64,000 nt of DNA from CBDBZL01 sp031399025 (GCA_031399025.1 JANNOJ010000063.1:1-64000), one strand, 5' to 3'; shown: positions 52,267 through 63,858, counted from the first letter of the stretch. The notes: generated from the sequence alone by a model not told the origin. Numbers and translations: made by a program.

Positions 52267-52539
52267 ATGCACCCGATCCGCGTACTCCTCCTGACCGCTG
52301 GCCTCGTTGCCGCGGGCGCCCTGACGGCCTGCTCGGAGAGCACCGAGGAGAGCGCCGAGGCGACGCTCGACAACATGGCCGCCGACGCCGAGGCCACGCT
52401 CGAAGTGGTCGGCGAGGACGTCGAGGAAGCGGCCGCCGAGGCCGGCGCCGCGCTCGAGGAGGGCGCCGCCGAAGTGGATGCGGAAGTCGACGAGTTCCAG
52501 GCCGAGGTGGAGGCCGAACGCGCGGATGGGCCCCAATAG
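52267..52539 (+). CDS. small acidic lipoprotein
   Basis: 90 residues. A signal with lipobox ALTAC (Cys22) is followed by an extremely Glu/Ala/Asp-rich mature chain with heptad-like spacing (EDVEEAAAEAGAALEEGAAEVDAEVDEF), probably a single amphipathic helix. Entericidin-like small lipoproteins look similar. The function is unknown. Confidence 0.75.
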   Translation: MHPIRVLLLTAGLVAAGALTACSESTEESAEATLDNMAADAEATLEVVGEDVEEAAAEAGAALEEGAAEVDAEVDEFQAEVEAERADGPQ

Positions 52540-52559
52540 CGGCCGCCCAGGCGCACCCG

Positions 52560-54146
52560 CTACGGCACCAGCACCGTATCCCTCGCCTCCGCATCGGTCT
52601 GCGGGAAGTCGAGGGTGAAATGCAGCCCGCGGCTCTCGCGCCGCTTGAGCGCGCTCCTGACGATGAGGTCGGCGCATTGCAGCAGGTTGCGCAGCTCGAC
52701 GAGGTCGGTGGTGACGCGGAAATGGCCGTAATAATCGTCGATCTCGCCGTGCAGCAGCGCGATGCGGTGCGCCGCGCGCTCGAGCCGCTTGGTGGTGCGC
52801 ACGATGCCCACGTAGTTCCACATGAAACGGCGGATCTCGGTCCAGTTCTGCTTGATGACCACCTCCTCGTCGGTCTCGGTCACCCGGCTGGCGTCCCATT
52901 CGCGGATCGTCGGCACCGCGGGAAACTCGCCCCAGCGCGCCAGGATGTCGCGCCCGGCAGCATCGCCGAACACGAAGCACTCGAGCAGCGAGTTCGAGGC
53001 GAGCCGGTTGGCCCCGTGCAATCCGCTCTCGGTGCACTCGCCCGCCGCGTATAGCCCCGGCAAATCGGTGCGAGCGGCCAGGTCGATGAGGATGCCCCCG
53101 CAGGTGTAATGCTGCGCGGGCACCACCGGGATCGGCCCGGCGGTCATGTCGATGCCGAGGCCCAGCAGCTTGTCGTGGATGTTGGGGAAGTGCTCGCGCA
53201 CGAATGCGGCCGGCATGTGGCTGATGTCGAGGTGCACGCAGTCGAGGCCGAAGCGCTTGATCTCGGCGTCGATCGCGCGGGCCACCACATCGCGCGGCGC
53301 CAGCTCCAGGCGCGCCTCGTCGTAATAGGCCATGAAGCGCTTGCCCGTGCGCGGGTTGATCAGCCGCCCGCCCTCGCCGCGCACGGCCTCGGTGATGAGG
53401 AAGTTCTTCACCTCCAGATGGTACAGGCAGGTCGGGTGGAACTGCATCATCTCCATGTTGGAGACCCGCGCCCCGGCCCGCCAGGCCATGGCGATGCCGT
53501 CGCCCGTCGCCCCGCGCGGCGCGGTGGAGAACAGGTAGCAGCGCCCCGCCCCGCCCGAGGCCATGATGGTGGCGCGCGCGGTATGCGCCTCGACGCGCCC
53601 GGTGGCGGCGTCGAGTGCATAGGCGCCCCAGACCCGGCCCGAGCCCGAATAGCGCGCCTCGTGGCGCCCGGTGATGAGGTCGATGCAGGTGCGTTCGGGC
53701 AGCAGGGTGATGTTGGGATTGGCTTCGGCCGCCTCGAGCAAGGCCGCCTGCACCGCCCAGCCGGTAGCATCGTCGACATGGACGATGCGCCGATGCGAAT
53801 GGCCGCCCTCGCGCGTCAGGTGGAAGCCCGGGCCATCGGGGTTGAACGGCACGCCGAGCGCCGCCAGCCGCTCGATCGCCTCGGGAGCCTGGCCGATCAC
53901 GTGTTCCACCGTCTCGCGCCGGTTGAGCCCCGCGCCCGCCATCATGGTATCGGCGACGTGCTGCTCGAAGGTGTCGCCGGCGTCCAGCACCGCGGCGATC
54001 CCGCCTTGCGCCCAGGCGGTCGAACCGCTGGTGAGCGGCCCCTTGGCCAGCACCAGCACCTTCAAGCGCTGCGCCAGCACCAGCGCGGCCGACAGCCCCG
54101 CCGCGCCTGAGCCGATGATGAGGACGTCGTGCGCGCTTGCGGTCAT
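52560..54146 (-). CDS. nadB: L-aspartate oxidase
   Basis: 528 residues. The FAD dinucleotide motif IIGSGAAGLSAAL opens the chain, then TSGSTAWAQGGIAA, HTCIDL-like ERTCIDLITG, QFHPTCLY and the active-site EAVRGEGG. AAGECTESGLHGANRLASNSLLE is the FAD-C-terminal motif. First step of de novo NAD synthesis. The ATG at 54146 is chosen; the upstream extension is GC-rich read-through that crosses a 15-bp repeat. Confidence 0.95.
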   Translation of the reverse strand: MTASAHDVLIIGSGAAGLSAALVLAQRLKVLVLAKGPLTSGSTAWAQGGIAAVLDAGDTFEQHVADTMMAGAGLNRRETVEHVIGQAPEAIERLAALGVPFNPDGPGFHLTREGGHSHRRIVHVDDATGWAVQAALLEAAEANPNITLLPERTCIDLITGRHEARYSGSGRVWGAYALDAATGRVEAHTARATIMASGGAGRCYLFSTAPRGATGDGIAMAWRAGARVSNMEMMQFHPTCLYHLEVKNFLITEAVRGEGGRLINPRTGKRFMAYYDEARLELAPRDVVARAIDAEIKRFGLDCVHLDISHMPAAFVREHFPNIHDKLLGLGIDMTAGPIPVVPAQHYTCGGILIDLAARTDLPGLYAAGECTESGLHGANRLASNSLLECFVFGDAAGRDILARWGEFPAVPTIREWDASRVTETDEEVVIKQNWTEIRRFMWNYVGIVRTTKRLERAAHRIALLHGEIDDYYGHFRVTTDLVELRNLLQCADLIVRSALKRRESRGLHFTLDFPQTDAEARDTVLVP

Positions 54147-54193
54147 GCGCGTCCCATGGCGGCGCGGGCGCGCGGGAGCAAGGCTGGCCATCA

Positions 54194-54238
54194 GGCCGGG
54201 TGGCGCAAGGCCGGGTGGCGCAAGGCCGGGCGGCGCGA
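54194..54238. repeat. 15-bp tandem repeat (3 copies) between nadB and the S9 peptidase gene
   Basis: GGCCGGGTGGCGCAA at 54194 and 54209, and a variant GGCCGGGCGGCGCGA at 54224. It lies in the divergent intergenic region, 48 bp from the nadB start, where promoters are expected. Confidence 0.92.
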
Positions 54239-54344
54239 AGCGGGCGGTGTGCAAAGGGGGCTGGACCGGCGGGCCGGGCGTGGCATGAAGGGGGCGGGCC
54301 GAGGCCGCACCAGGCCGCTCGTCCCGCCGCAGGAGCCTTGTCGC

Positions 54345-56318
<1,974 letters not shown>

Positions 56319-56473
56319 GGGGCGGGCCGGCGCCTCTTCATGGCTCTCCGGCTGTGCAGTGCTTCAAAGTGGCGCAGCGACGGGCCATGCACGGCTCGCA
56401 TTATGTAAGGGCGACTTCAGTTGGGTGTGCGATTCGCTGGACTGGTAGTTTTATGTCGTTTGCGGCAACGGCC

Positions 56474-57052
56474 TTATACAGTGGGTTTGATTGCATCGTA
56501 GAAGAAGTTATCTTGCTCATGAGCGCCGACTAGCTGCAGTCCTGACGCATTGAGAAGTCGTTCATACTCGCGTTCGCCAAGTGATCTGGACCGTCGTCCG
56601 GTCAGCACGTCCTGCCATTCGCAGGCCTGGCGGGGCGCAGTGAACAGAAAACGCCCTCCTGGCCGCAGGGCATTCGTCACCCGGTGCAATACCTTAAGCT
56701 GATTGTCAGGCGACAGCAGGAACAGCAAACCGACGCAAACGGCTGCATCAAAATCGCGGTTAAAGAAAGCGCTATCCTGCGCAGCTTCGCATGCGGCTTC
56801 TACATCAGGAAATCTCCCGCGAAACGCAGCTGTCAAGGAGGGCGATGCGTCAATCCCGAAAATGACGAAACCATCCTCGATCAGAGCTTGCGCTATCGGC
56901 ACTCCAGAGCCGCAAGCAACATCTACGATTGAGCTTGATGGCGCCAGATTGTCCCTGGCCCAGGATCGCACGAACGTCGCACCGATGTCGGATCGAGCGG
57001 CAATGAATTTGTCTGCAATGTCTTCATAGCCCTCAGAATGGTCGACGCTCAT
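56474..57052 (-). CDS. class I SAM-dependent methyltransferase
   Basis: 192 residues. Motif I VDVACGSGV is at 43-51, GIDASPSLTAAF follows as motif II, and the post-core block NALRPGGRFLFTAPRQACEWQDVL resembles small-molecule methyltransferases. The ATG at 57052 (MSVDHSEGYEDIA) is the likely start. The gene and its flanks (56380-57200) are visibly A/T-richer than the neighbours, suggesting recent acquisition. The substrate is unknown. Confidence 0.82.
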   Translation of the reverse strand: MSVDHSEGYEDIADKFIAARSDIGATFVRSWARDNLAPSSSIVDVACGSGVPIAQALIEDGFVIFGIDASPSLTAAFRGRFPDVEAACEAAQDSAFFNRDFDAAVCVGLLFLLSPDNQLKVLHRVTNALRPGGRFLFTAPRQACEWQDVLTGRRSRSLGEREYERLLNASGLQLVGAHEQDNFFYDAIKPTV

Positions 57053-57347
57053 TCCGCGCACCTTCAACAAATAGAGCCTGCTCCCCGACCCTATCGGATA
57101 GCGGTCGATTGCAAAGCCGGAGTCCATCAACAGGGTGCCTGGCGGCATTAGGCTGTCCTACATTGCAGACATCCGCCATCTGCCTGCGGCCGATGCGATC
57201 CCGAGGGCGGGCGAAACATGTGCGAACAAGTGTCACCTGTCACCCAGCCCGTGTTGTTCGCGCTGATGCGCCAATTCTAAAGGAAACGCTGGGTTGACCG
57301 TGTCGCCTTCCTCAACTTCGCATCGCCCCCCAAGGGCTCGCGCTGCC

Positions 57348-58334
57348 TCAACCGGCGCTGCCCGCCGCGCTCGTCAGCTGCACGAACACATCCTCCAGGT
57401 CCGCCTCGCGGGTGGTGACGTCCTCCACGGTGTAGCCGTGGCTCTGCACCAGCGCGAGCACCTGCCCTGCGTTCGAGCGGTCGCGGTTGTAGGTGATCTC
57501 CAGCGTGCGCGGGTCGATCACCTGGACCTTGGAAAAGCCCTCCTCCATCGGCGGGCCGGCGATGTCCTTGTCGACGCTCACCCGCACGATCTTCTCGCGC
57601 GCCATGGCCACCAGCTCGCGGGTGGGCTTGTTGGCGATCAGCTCGCCGTTGCTGATGATGGCGATCCGCTCGCACAATTGCTCGGCCTCTTCCAGGTAGT
57701 GCGTGGTCAGCACCACCGTCACCCCTTCGGCATTGAGCTCGCTCACCAGCTCCCACAATTGCCGGCGCAGCTCCACGTCCACGCCCGCGGTCGGCTCGTC
57801 GAGCACCAGGATGGGCGGCGAGTGGACCATCGCCTTGGCGATCAGCAGCCGCCGCTTCATCCCGCCCGAAAGCGTGCGCGAATAGGCGTTGCGCTTGTCC
57901 TCCAGCCGCACCGCGCGCAGCAATTCCTCCGAACGCCGCAGCGCGCGCCCGACGCCGTACATGCCGCCCTGGTTCTCCAGCACCTCGAACGGGGTGAAGA
58001 ACGGGTCGAATACGATCTCCTGCGGCACGATGCCGATCGAGAGCTTGGCATTGCGGTGGTCGTGGTCGATGTCGTGGCCCCAGATGCGGATGGTGCCGCT
58101 GGTCTTGTTGACGAGCCCGGCCATGATGTTGATGAGCGTCGACTTGCCCGCCCCGTTGGGGCCGAGCAGGCCGAAGATGCCGCCCGCGGGCACATCGAAG
58201 GACAGCCCCTTGAGCGCCAGCTTGGCCGGCGAATCGCCCGTCCCCGCATAGCGCTTGACCACGTCGCGGATGACGATTGCGGGTTCCGGATCGGGTCGGC
58301 TGGCGACGGGTGGGGGGGAGCGCGGGTCGGGCAT
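57348..58334 (-). CDS. ABC-2-type transporter ATP-binding protein
   Basis: 328 residues. Walker A GPNGAGKST, signature LSGGMKRR and Walker B ILVLDEPTAGVD followed by the H-loop TTHYLEEAEQL give a DrrA/CcmA-like ATPase. A C-terminal accessory domain (about 250-328) has EDVTTREADLEDVFVQLT. The start at 58334 (MPDPRS) is preferred. A membrane permease normally follows directly downstream, but the next gene is the acquired methyltransferase; none is found in the window. Confidence 0.9.
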   Translation of the reverse strand: MPDPRSPPPVASRPDPEPAIVIRDVVKRYAGTGDSPAKLALKGLSFDVPAGGIFGLLGPNGAGKSTLINIMAGLVNKTSGTIRIWGHDIDHDHRNAKLSIGIVPQEIVFDPFFTPFEVLENQGGMYGVGRALRRSEELLRAVRLEDKRNAYSRTLSGGMKRRLLIAKAMVHSPPILVLDEPTAGVDVELRRQLWELVSELNAEGVTVVLTTHYLEEAEQLCERIAIISNGELIANKPTRELVAMAREKIVRVSVDKDIAGPPMEEGFSKVQVIDPRTLEITYNRDRSNAGQVLALVQSHGYTVEDVTTREADLEDVFVQLTSAAGSAG

Positions 58335-58423
58335 GATGCTGGCGCGCGCCACTTGGGACGCCGTGACGCGGGTGTAAAGCACCCATGTTGCCCGGCAGCA
58401 GCAGGCGGGCTAGGGCAGCGGCC

Positions 58424-58732
58424 ATGGCCGATCCGACGCGACCCGAACTGGTGCCCGAAACGACGCTCGTCGCCGGGCGTCGGGTGTGGTGCGACGGCTC
58501 GGGCGACATCCGTAGCGGCCCCGGTTTTCGCTCCGCCGCGCTGGGCCATCCGCGCGTCTTCATGCAGATCGATGAGAAGGGCTATGCCGATTGCGGCTAT
58601 TGCGACCGACGCTTCATCCTCGCGGGCGGGCCGGCCGATGCCACGGCGGCCGATGCGGGTGAGCCGGAGCGCAGCCTGCACGAAGTGGAGCGGGGCGATC
58701 TCGCCGCTGGCGAGCCGACGCCGCATAGCTGA
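58424..58732 (+). CDS. zinc-finger domain protein (zf-CHCC, NDUFS6-like)
   Basis: 102 residues from the ATG at 58424. The zf-CHCC pattern is clear: VWCDGSG, then GHPRVFMQIDEKGYADCGYCDRRF, with ligands Cys, His, Cys and Cys. Homologues are the bacterial versions of complex I subunit NDUFS6/B17 and are usually short. The C-terminal tail is acidic and variable. It faces the ABC ATPase gene divergently. Confidence 0.88.
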   Translation: MADPTRPELVPETTLVAGRRVWCDGSGDIRSGPGFRSAALGHPRVFMQIDEKGYADCGYCDRRFILAGGPADATAADAGEPERSLHEVERGDLAAGEPTPHS

Positions 58733-58798
58733 GGCTGAGGCGCAACGGAAAAGGCACGGTCAGCGGTTGTTCAGCGGCAACATGACACCCATATGCCA

Positions 58799-58822
58799 CA
58801 CAGTGGGAGACACAGTGGGAGA
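58799..58822. repeat. 12-bp tandem repeat duplicating a Shine-Dalgarno sequence
   Basis: CACAGTGGGAGA occurs at 58799-58810 and 58811-58822. The GGGAG part of the second copy is placed 7 bp before the ATG at 58829, so the repeat duplicates the ribosome binding site. Confidence 0.85.
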
Positions 58823-58828
58823 ACGCCG

Positions 58829-59224
58829 ATGAAGTCTGTTCTGGTTGCGCTTGGCGCCGCGGCCTTCGCCTTCGGCGCTGCTCCCTCCAGCGCCGCAACC
58901 GCCGAAGAAAAGGGCGCCGCCCGGTTCGCCGAGCTGACCCAAGGTCGTACCGCCGGCGAGCCACGCAGCTGCATCTCGGCGATGCGCTCGAACGATCTCA
59001 AAGTGGTCGAGTACCTGGGCATCGTCTACGAGCAGGGCGATACCGTGTGGATCGCGCGCGCGGCCGATCCGCGCTCGCTCGGGCACAGCGACGTGCCGAT
59101 TTTCGAGCGATTCGGCAGCCAGCTGTGCCGCCAGGACGTGATTCGCACCATCGATCGTTCCTCGCATTTCACGACCGGCGTGGTGTTCCTCGACGAATTC
59201 GTCCCCTACACCAAGCAGGGCTGA
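58829..59224 (+). CDS. hypothetical secreted protein
   Basis: 131 residues. A Sec signal (VALGAAAFAFGAAPSSAAT) precedes a mature domain of about 105 residues with two Cys (RSCISAM and QLCRQD), probably a disulfide. The motif GRTAGEPRSCI and VEYLGIVYEQGDTVWIARAADP recur in short sphingomonad proteins I cannot name. It starts at the ATG at 58829, just after the repeated GGGAG. Confidence 0.7.
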   Translation: MKSVLVALGAAAFAFGAAPSSAATAEEKGAARFAELTQGRTAGEPRSCISAMRSNDLKVVEYLGIVYEQGDTVWIARAADPRSLGHSDVPIFERFGSQLCRQDVIRTIDRSSHFTTGVVFLDEFVPYTKQG

Positions 59225-59511
59225 ACCCATGGCTGCCGGGACGCGGTTCTCCGCGGGTTTTGCTTGGCGCCTGCCGAGGGCCAAGGTCCTGCTGGCGACC
59301 GCGGGCGGTGGCCGCCATCTGGGGGTCATAGGCCGATTGACGATGCGCGATCGTCGGCCCTGGCACGCCGTGCGACCACTGCAAATGGGGCTCGATCCGG
59401 CGCATCTGCGTCTCCGACCACCAGATCACTCACGCCGGCCTCCTCGCGCCGCCATTCAATCAACCCATCGCCCCCGCTGCAGGCAGTTTACCGGGTCCGA
59501 GCCCAGCTGGG

Positions 59512-60429
59512 CTAGGCCCCGGTCGGGCTGACCGCGCGCGCCGCATCCCATGCGAGTTCGATTGCCCCGACCAGGCCGGGCGACGGATCGCTCAGCACCG
59601 GCTGGCAAATGTATGATCCGACCGCGCCGCTGTATCGATCGAGCGCATAGCCCGCGCTCAGCCGTTCGAACCAGAACCGCACCGCCGGATACAGGGTCGC
59701 CTGCCCCATCACCCCGCCACCGATGACGATCCGTTGCGGACGCGCGATATAGGTGAGGTTGACGCATAAAGCGGCGATGTATTGCGCCTCATAGTCCCAA
59801 GCGGGATGATGGGCCGCAAGCTCCTCCGCCGGGCAGCCCCAGCGGGCGGCGATCGCCGGGCCGCTGGCAAGCCCCTCCAGACAATCGCCATGGCTCGGGC
59901 AGATACCGGCAAATCCGTCGCCATCGGCGCGCGGCACCCGGATGTGGCCCATTTCCGGGTGGCCCACGCGCGTCTGCTGCCCCTTGGTGTCGCACAGCCC
60001 TACCCCGATGCCGGTGCCGATGGTGACATAGCAGATGCGTTCGAGGCCCCGCCCCGCTCCGTGGTGCAGCTCGGCCCGCGCGGCGCAGTTGACGTCGGTA
60101 TCGATGATTGCCGGCGCGCCGACGATGGCGGCCACGCGCCCCAGCATATCGACCCGTGACCAACCAGCCTTGGGGGTCATCGTCAGCCGACCGAAACCGG
60201 GCGACCCCCGATCGAGATCGAGCGGGCCGAAGCTGGCGATTCCCGCCCCCCGGATCGGTCCGTGCTGCGCGGCCCGCTCCGAATAGAACGCGGCAAGGAC
60301 CCCGAACACCGTCGCGGGATCGGACGTGGGAAACCGCGATTGCGCCAGCACGCCGCCTTCTCCGTCGGCGAGCGCGCAGATCATTTTGGTCCCTCCCGCT
60401 TCCAGCGCGGCGAATAGCTGCTTGCCCAT
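59512..60429 (-). CDS. ROK-family sugar kinase, fructokinase type
   Basis: 305 residues from the ATG at 60429 (MGKQLFAALEAGGTK); a GTG at 60441 is also in frame. ALEAGGTKM is the ATP phosphate motif, IDTDVNCAARAE the catalytic Asp, and the zinc-type segment GICPSHGDCLEGLASGPAI is characteristic of ROK fructokinases. It phosphorylates a hexose, probably fructose. No transporter or other sugar gene is adjacent. Confidence 0.88.
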   Translation of the reverse strand: MGKQLFAALEAGGTKMICALADGEGGVLAQSRFPTSDPATVFGVLAAFYSERAAQHGPIRGAGIASFGPLDLDRGSPGFGRLTMTPKAGWSRVDMLGRVAAIVGAPAIIDTDVNCAARAELHHGAGRGLERICYVTIGTGIGVGLCDTKGQQTRVGHPEMGHIRVPRADGDGFAGICPSHGDCLEGLASGPAIAARWGCPAEELAAHHPAWDYEAQYIAALCVNLTYIARPQRIVIGGGVMGQATLYPAVRFWFERLSAGYALDRYSGAVGSYICQPVLSDPSPGLVGAIELAWDAARAVSPTGA

Positions 60430-60926
60430 GGCGTTGGTCACCGGTCCACACTCGAGTGCAAGCCAGCGTGATCCGTGCCGGGCGGAACGGGGTCATGCCG
60501 GCGCATCGTTCCGAACCGAGGATTGACCAGCAGGCGCGCGGCACCGCCCGATTTCGGTCGCGCCACCCCGCGATTGCTCACCCGTTCCAGGCTTCGAGCT
60601 CGCAGTGCAGCGGGTCGCCTGGGGCGAAGGATAGCTGGTTGGTTGGCGACATGCAGCACCTGTGCCGACAGTTGGTCCGGGACGCCGATCAGCACGCCCG
60701 CAGCGAGAATGCAATAGGAAGGCCAGGTCCAAGCCGGATATCCGCCGAGCGACGATGGCGGCGAGGCTGATTGGCGCGGGGTGATTATGCCACCAGCAAG
60801 CCGATCCATTTCATCGGCTCGAGGGCTGGGCAGCGTTGCCGGACAGGCATTGGCGCCGCTCCTGTTCGGGTCCATTGTCGGGCCGCGCATGGCGCAACAG
60901 CATTATTCGCAGGGTAAGGCGGGGGT
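60430..60926. other. intergenic stretch upstream of the fructokinase gene
   Basis: 497 bp without a credible gene. A palindrome CACTCGAGTG at 60449-60458 lies 20 bp upstream of the kinase ATG and could be an operator. The rest contains short Arg/Ala-rich shadow frames only. Confidence 0.45.
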
Positions 60927-62378
60927 ATGGCTGGCAGCAGACCGAAGGCACTTTCCCCTGGCTCTGAACGTCGGCCCAAACTCCCCCTGCGGCAAGGCCT
61001 GTCCTGGTCCGCCGGCATGGCAGCCGTCGGCGCGGCCGTAACCGCCATTCTCCTCCTCCTCATCCTGGCTACAGAGTACCTCCCTGCTGAGCCGATGCGC
61101 CAGAACCTGCGACAATCGATTGCGGAAGGATCGTTGCAGAGCGAGGACTGGCCGCGGGATCGGACCCTGGGCGTCAACCAGTACAATGATTGTCTGCTGG
61201 TGATGATGGCGCGCTTTCGTCAGTCGCCGTGGTCGTCCGCAGTGAGCCCGCTCGTGGTCTTCAACGACTATCCGCAACCGCTTCTCGACCCCCAGGGCAA
61301 GGTGCGGCAGGAATGCTCGATCGCTGTCGATGCCGTGCAGTCCGACCACCCGCGGGAAATGCTGCCGCGAGCGTACTATCTTCCCTACGACCGCTACGTA
61401 CACGGCTACCGGATTCCCTTTCACGTCTTGATTTCGGTCGGCTCTTTGGCGGACATTCGTTTCCTCTACCGAGTGCTGGTCGTTGGCTTGCTGCTCCTGG
61501 TCATCGTCGCTCACCTAAGTCGCCTGTACCGCTCCTGCCGTTGCTCGACCCCTGCAGAGTGGGTCTCGCATGCGGGCTTCGCGGTCATTCCGGCTTCGAT
61601 CCTGCTGTTCAGCGGCATCGATTATTATGCCCAGTCGCTAACGCACGGCCCTTCGGACATCCTGCTGATCGCTGCCTACGCCTGGCTCTCATTGCGACCC
61701 TTGCCGCAGGGGTTGGAGGCGGACCTGCGCACGGCGATGCTCGGCGGCCTGGCGTTCGGCTTCGAGTTCCTGCACGGGACCCTGCCGGTGATGCTGGCAA
61801 TGGTCCTGGGATGCACTGCCCTGCACTCTTTCCGGTTACACACGGCAATCTCATCGCTGGAAGTCACGCGGTCGGTGGCGGCCTGTATAGCGGGCGCCAC
61901 CGGAGCTGCACTCGCCAAGATCTTGGCCGCCATGACCGCGCTTGGACCGACCGCGATCGCGGCGTTCCTCGGGCAATTGACCTACCGCATGGGCGGAGAG
62001 GACTACTTGCTGAGCGAGGTTGTCGCTCGGCTGCAAAGCAGCTTGCACATGATTGCGTGGGGAGTTGCGCCGATCGGCCAGCTTGCCGTGGTCGCCGGCA
62101 TTATGTCCGCGCTGGCCGCATTGCTGGCGGCATTATTCGGGAAAATGGCGCGCTGGCGCAGGATGGCCGTGATTACGGCGCTGCTGTCGATAGGAGTGAT
62201 ATTCACCTGGTACGCCCTGTTCCGCAACCATACGGCCATCCACGCGCTGTTCATGGTGCGCATGCTCGCATGGCCGATCGGCATGGGCCCGGTAGCTCTC
62301 CTGCTGGCGGTCATGCCGCTCCCGGCGGCTCTGGATCCTCATGCCGCAACGAACGACGCACGCGGCCCGGCACGGTAG
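60927..62378 (+). CDS. multi-pass membrane protein of unknown function
   Basis: 483 residues with about ten hydrophobic segments. The first (AVGAAVTAILLLLILATEYL, about 33-52) is followed by a roughly 120-residue soluble loop with VVFNDYPQPLLDPQGKV and AYYLPYDRYVHGYRIPFHV, then a cluster of helices to residue about 470. The architecture of an early large extracytoplasmic loop resembles GT-C glycosyltransferases or polymer-linked enzymes, but no clear motif proves it. Composition is slightly less GC-rich than the neighbours. It stands alone. Confidence 0.6.
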   Translation: MAGSRPKALSPGSERRPKLPLRQGLSWSAGMAAVGAAVTAILLLLILATEYLPAEPMRQNLRQSIAEGSLQSEDWPRDRTLGVNQYNDCLLVMMARFRQSPWSSAVSPLVVFNDYPQPLLDPQGKVRQECSIAVDAVQSDHPREMLPRAYYLPYDRYVHGYRIPFHVLISVGSLADIRFLYRVLVVGLLLLVIVAHLSRLYRSCRCSTPAEWVSHAGFAVIPASILLFSGIDYYAQSLTHGPSDILLIAAYAWLSLRPLPQGLEADLRTAMLGGLAFGFEFLHGTLPVMLAMVLGCTALHSFRLHTAISSLEVTRSVAACIAGATGAALAKILAAMTALGPTAIAAFLGQLTYRMGGEDYLLSEVVARLQSSLHMIAWGVAPIGQLAVVAGIMSALAALLAALFGKMARWRRMAVITALLSIGVIFTWYALFRNHTAIHALFMVRMLAWPIGMGPVALLLAVMPLPAALDPHAATNDARGPAR

Positions 62379-62632
62379 CGCCTTGCCCACTCGGCGCGCA
62401 GAAGGCCGCCAGGGGCATTGCGTGGCAATTGCCTCAGAGGGTGCCCGCCTTGGGCTTGCTGGCGAGGGGGTGCGCCGCCGATACGTCCTTGGTCCGGGCG
62501 CCAGGCCGGCGCCGTGCGCCGCAATATCCAGCCCGATAATTTGCCCTGAGCCCCGCACGAGGGCGGTAGACCTTGCAGACGGGCCTGCTATCCTTGCCCC
62601 CGGTTACCCCCAAGGATGCTGGAGGCCCGACG

Positions 62633-63508
62633 ATGTGCACCGAACGACAAGTAGCCGGCATGGCTCCGATCAACCGGCGGCAATTCGCCGTGCTGAGCGC
62701 CGGCGTGGGCCTGGGCGGGGCGGTCGCCGCCTGCGCGCCGATGGCCGGTTCGGCGGCGGGCGCCGGCGGGGTCGCCGAAACCGCCGTCAGCTTCGCCGCG
62801 CCGGGCGGGACGATGGATGGCGTGTTCCTCCACCCGGCCACCGGCGCCCACCCGGGCATCATTCTGTGGCCCGACATCGCCGGCGTGCGTCCGGCCAAGA
62901 TCGAGATGGGCCGCCGCCTCGCCGCCGAAGGCTATGCGGTGCTCGTCGCCAACCCCTACTACCGCAGCGTCGCCGGCCAGCCCTTCGCCGATTTCGACGC
63001 CTGGCGTGCGGGGGGCGGGATGCAGCGGGTCGGGCCCTGGCGCGCCGTCAACACGCCCGCCGCCATCGCCGAGACGGCCGTGGCGGTGGTCGCCTGGCTC
63101 GATGGGCAGGAAGCGGTGGATCGCGCACGCGGCATCGGCAACCAGGGCTATTGCATGACCGGCAGCTGGACGATCTTCACCGCCGCCGCCGTGCCCGCCC
63201 GCGTCAAGGCCGCGGCCAGCTTCCACGGCGGCGGCCTCGCCGGCGAGGACCCGACCGCACCGGTCAACCGGCTCGCCGACCTCGCCGATGATGCCCGCGT
63301 GCTCGTCGCCATCTCGCGCGACGACGATGCCGAGGCGCCCGCCGCCAAGACCCAGCTGCGCGCCGCGGCCGAGGCGGCGGGGGTGACGGCCGAGATCGAG
63401 GTCTATGCCGGCGACCACGGCTGGACCGTGCTCGACAGCCCGGTCTACGACCAGGCCGAGGCCGACCGCGCCTGGGCGAACCTGCTGGAGCTCTATTCCT
63501 CGTTGTAA
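62633..63508 (+). CDS. dienelactone-hydrolase-family protein, exported
   Basis: 291 residues. GGAGG lies 7 bp before the ATG at 62633, deciding the start. The N-terminus has NRRQFAVLSAGVGLGGAVAAC, a twin-arginine signal ending in a lipobox-like Cys. The mature domain is an alpha/beta hydrolase with the nucleophile in GYCMTGSW (a Cys in the usual dienelactone hydrolase position), VANPYYRS, and AGDHGWTV with the catalytic His. The substrate is unknown. Confidence 0.85.
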   Translation: MCTERQVAGMAPINRRQFAVLSAGVGLGGAVAACAPMAGSAAGAGGVAETAVSFAAPGGTMDGVFLHPATGAHPGIILWPDIAGVRPAKIEMGRRLAAEGYAVLVANPYYRSVAGQPFADFDAWRAGGGMQRVGPWRAVNTPAAIAETAVAVVAWLDGQEAVDRARGIGNQGYCMTGSWTIFTAAAVPARVKAAASFHGGGLAGEDPTAPVNRLADLADDARVLVAISRDDDAEAPAAKTQLRAAAEAAGVTAEIEVYAGDHGWTVLDSPVYDQAEADRAWANLLELYSSL

Positions 63509-63858
63509 CCGGAGCCGCGCTCGCCGGCCCCGGCTGCCGCCCTGATTCCGGCCTTTCCGCGTCGCTGTGCGACCGGCGGTTCGCCTCTCCGACAGTGGCC
63601 CGCGCCGAGCCATCGCGGGGCAGCGGCCATGCGCGTCACTCTCGGCCCGCAATGGATCCGCCATCGATCCCCGGCGAGCCGCGAGACCCTGCCGACCGGA
63701 CGCGAAGGATTACCATTCGTCCCGCGAACGGCTCGACTCGCTCTGCCGGTCTTTCCGACAGGGCGACTGAGCCGATCAGGGTCTGGCGCTTGGCACCCCG
63801 CGGGCTACTTCGTCGTTACGTGCAGACGATTATCCAGCATTTTCAAAGGAGAGTATCG
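63509..63858. other. intergenic stretch before the last gene
   Basis: 350 bp without a convincing gene. Only shadow frames occur. The AAAGGAGAG ribosome binding site at 63845-63853 belongs to the following gene. Confidence 0.45.

Noticed and set aside
57294..58832. A 512-codon plus-strand frame over the ABC ATPase gene.
   Set aside because: It is antisense to Walker motifs of a clear ABC protein. Only the end overlaps the real zinc-finger gene, and that is in a different frame.
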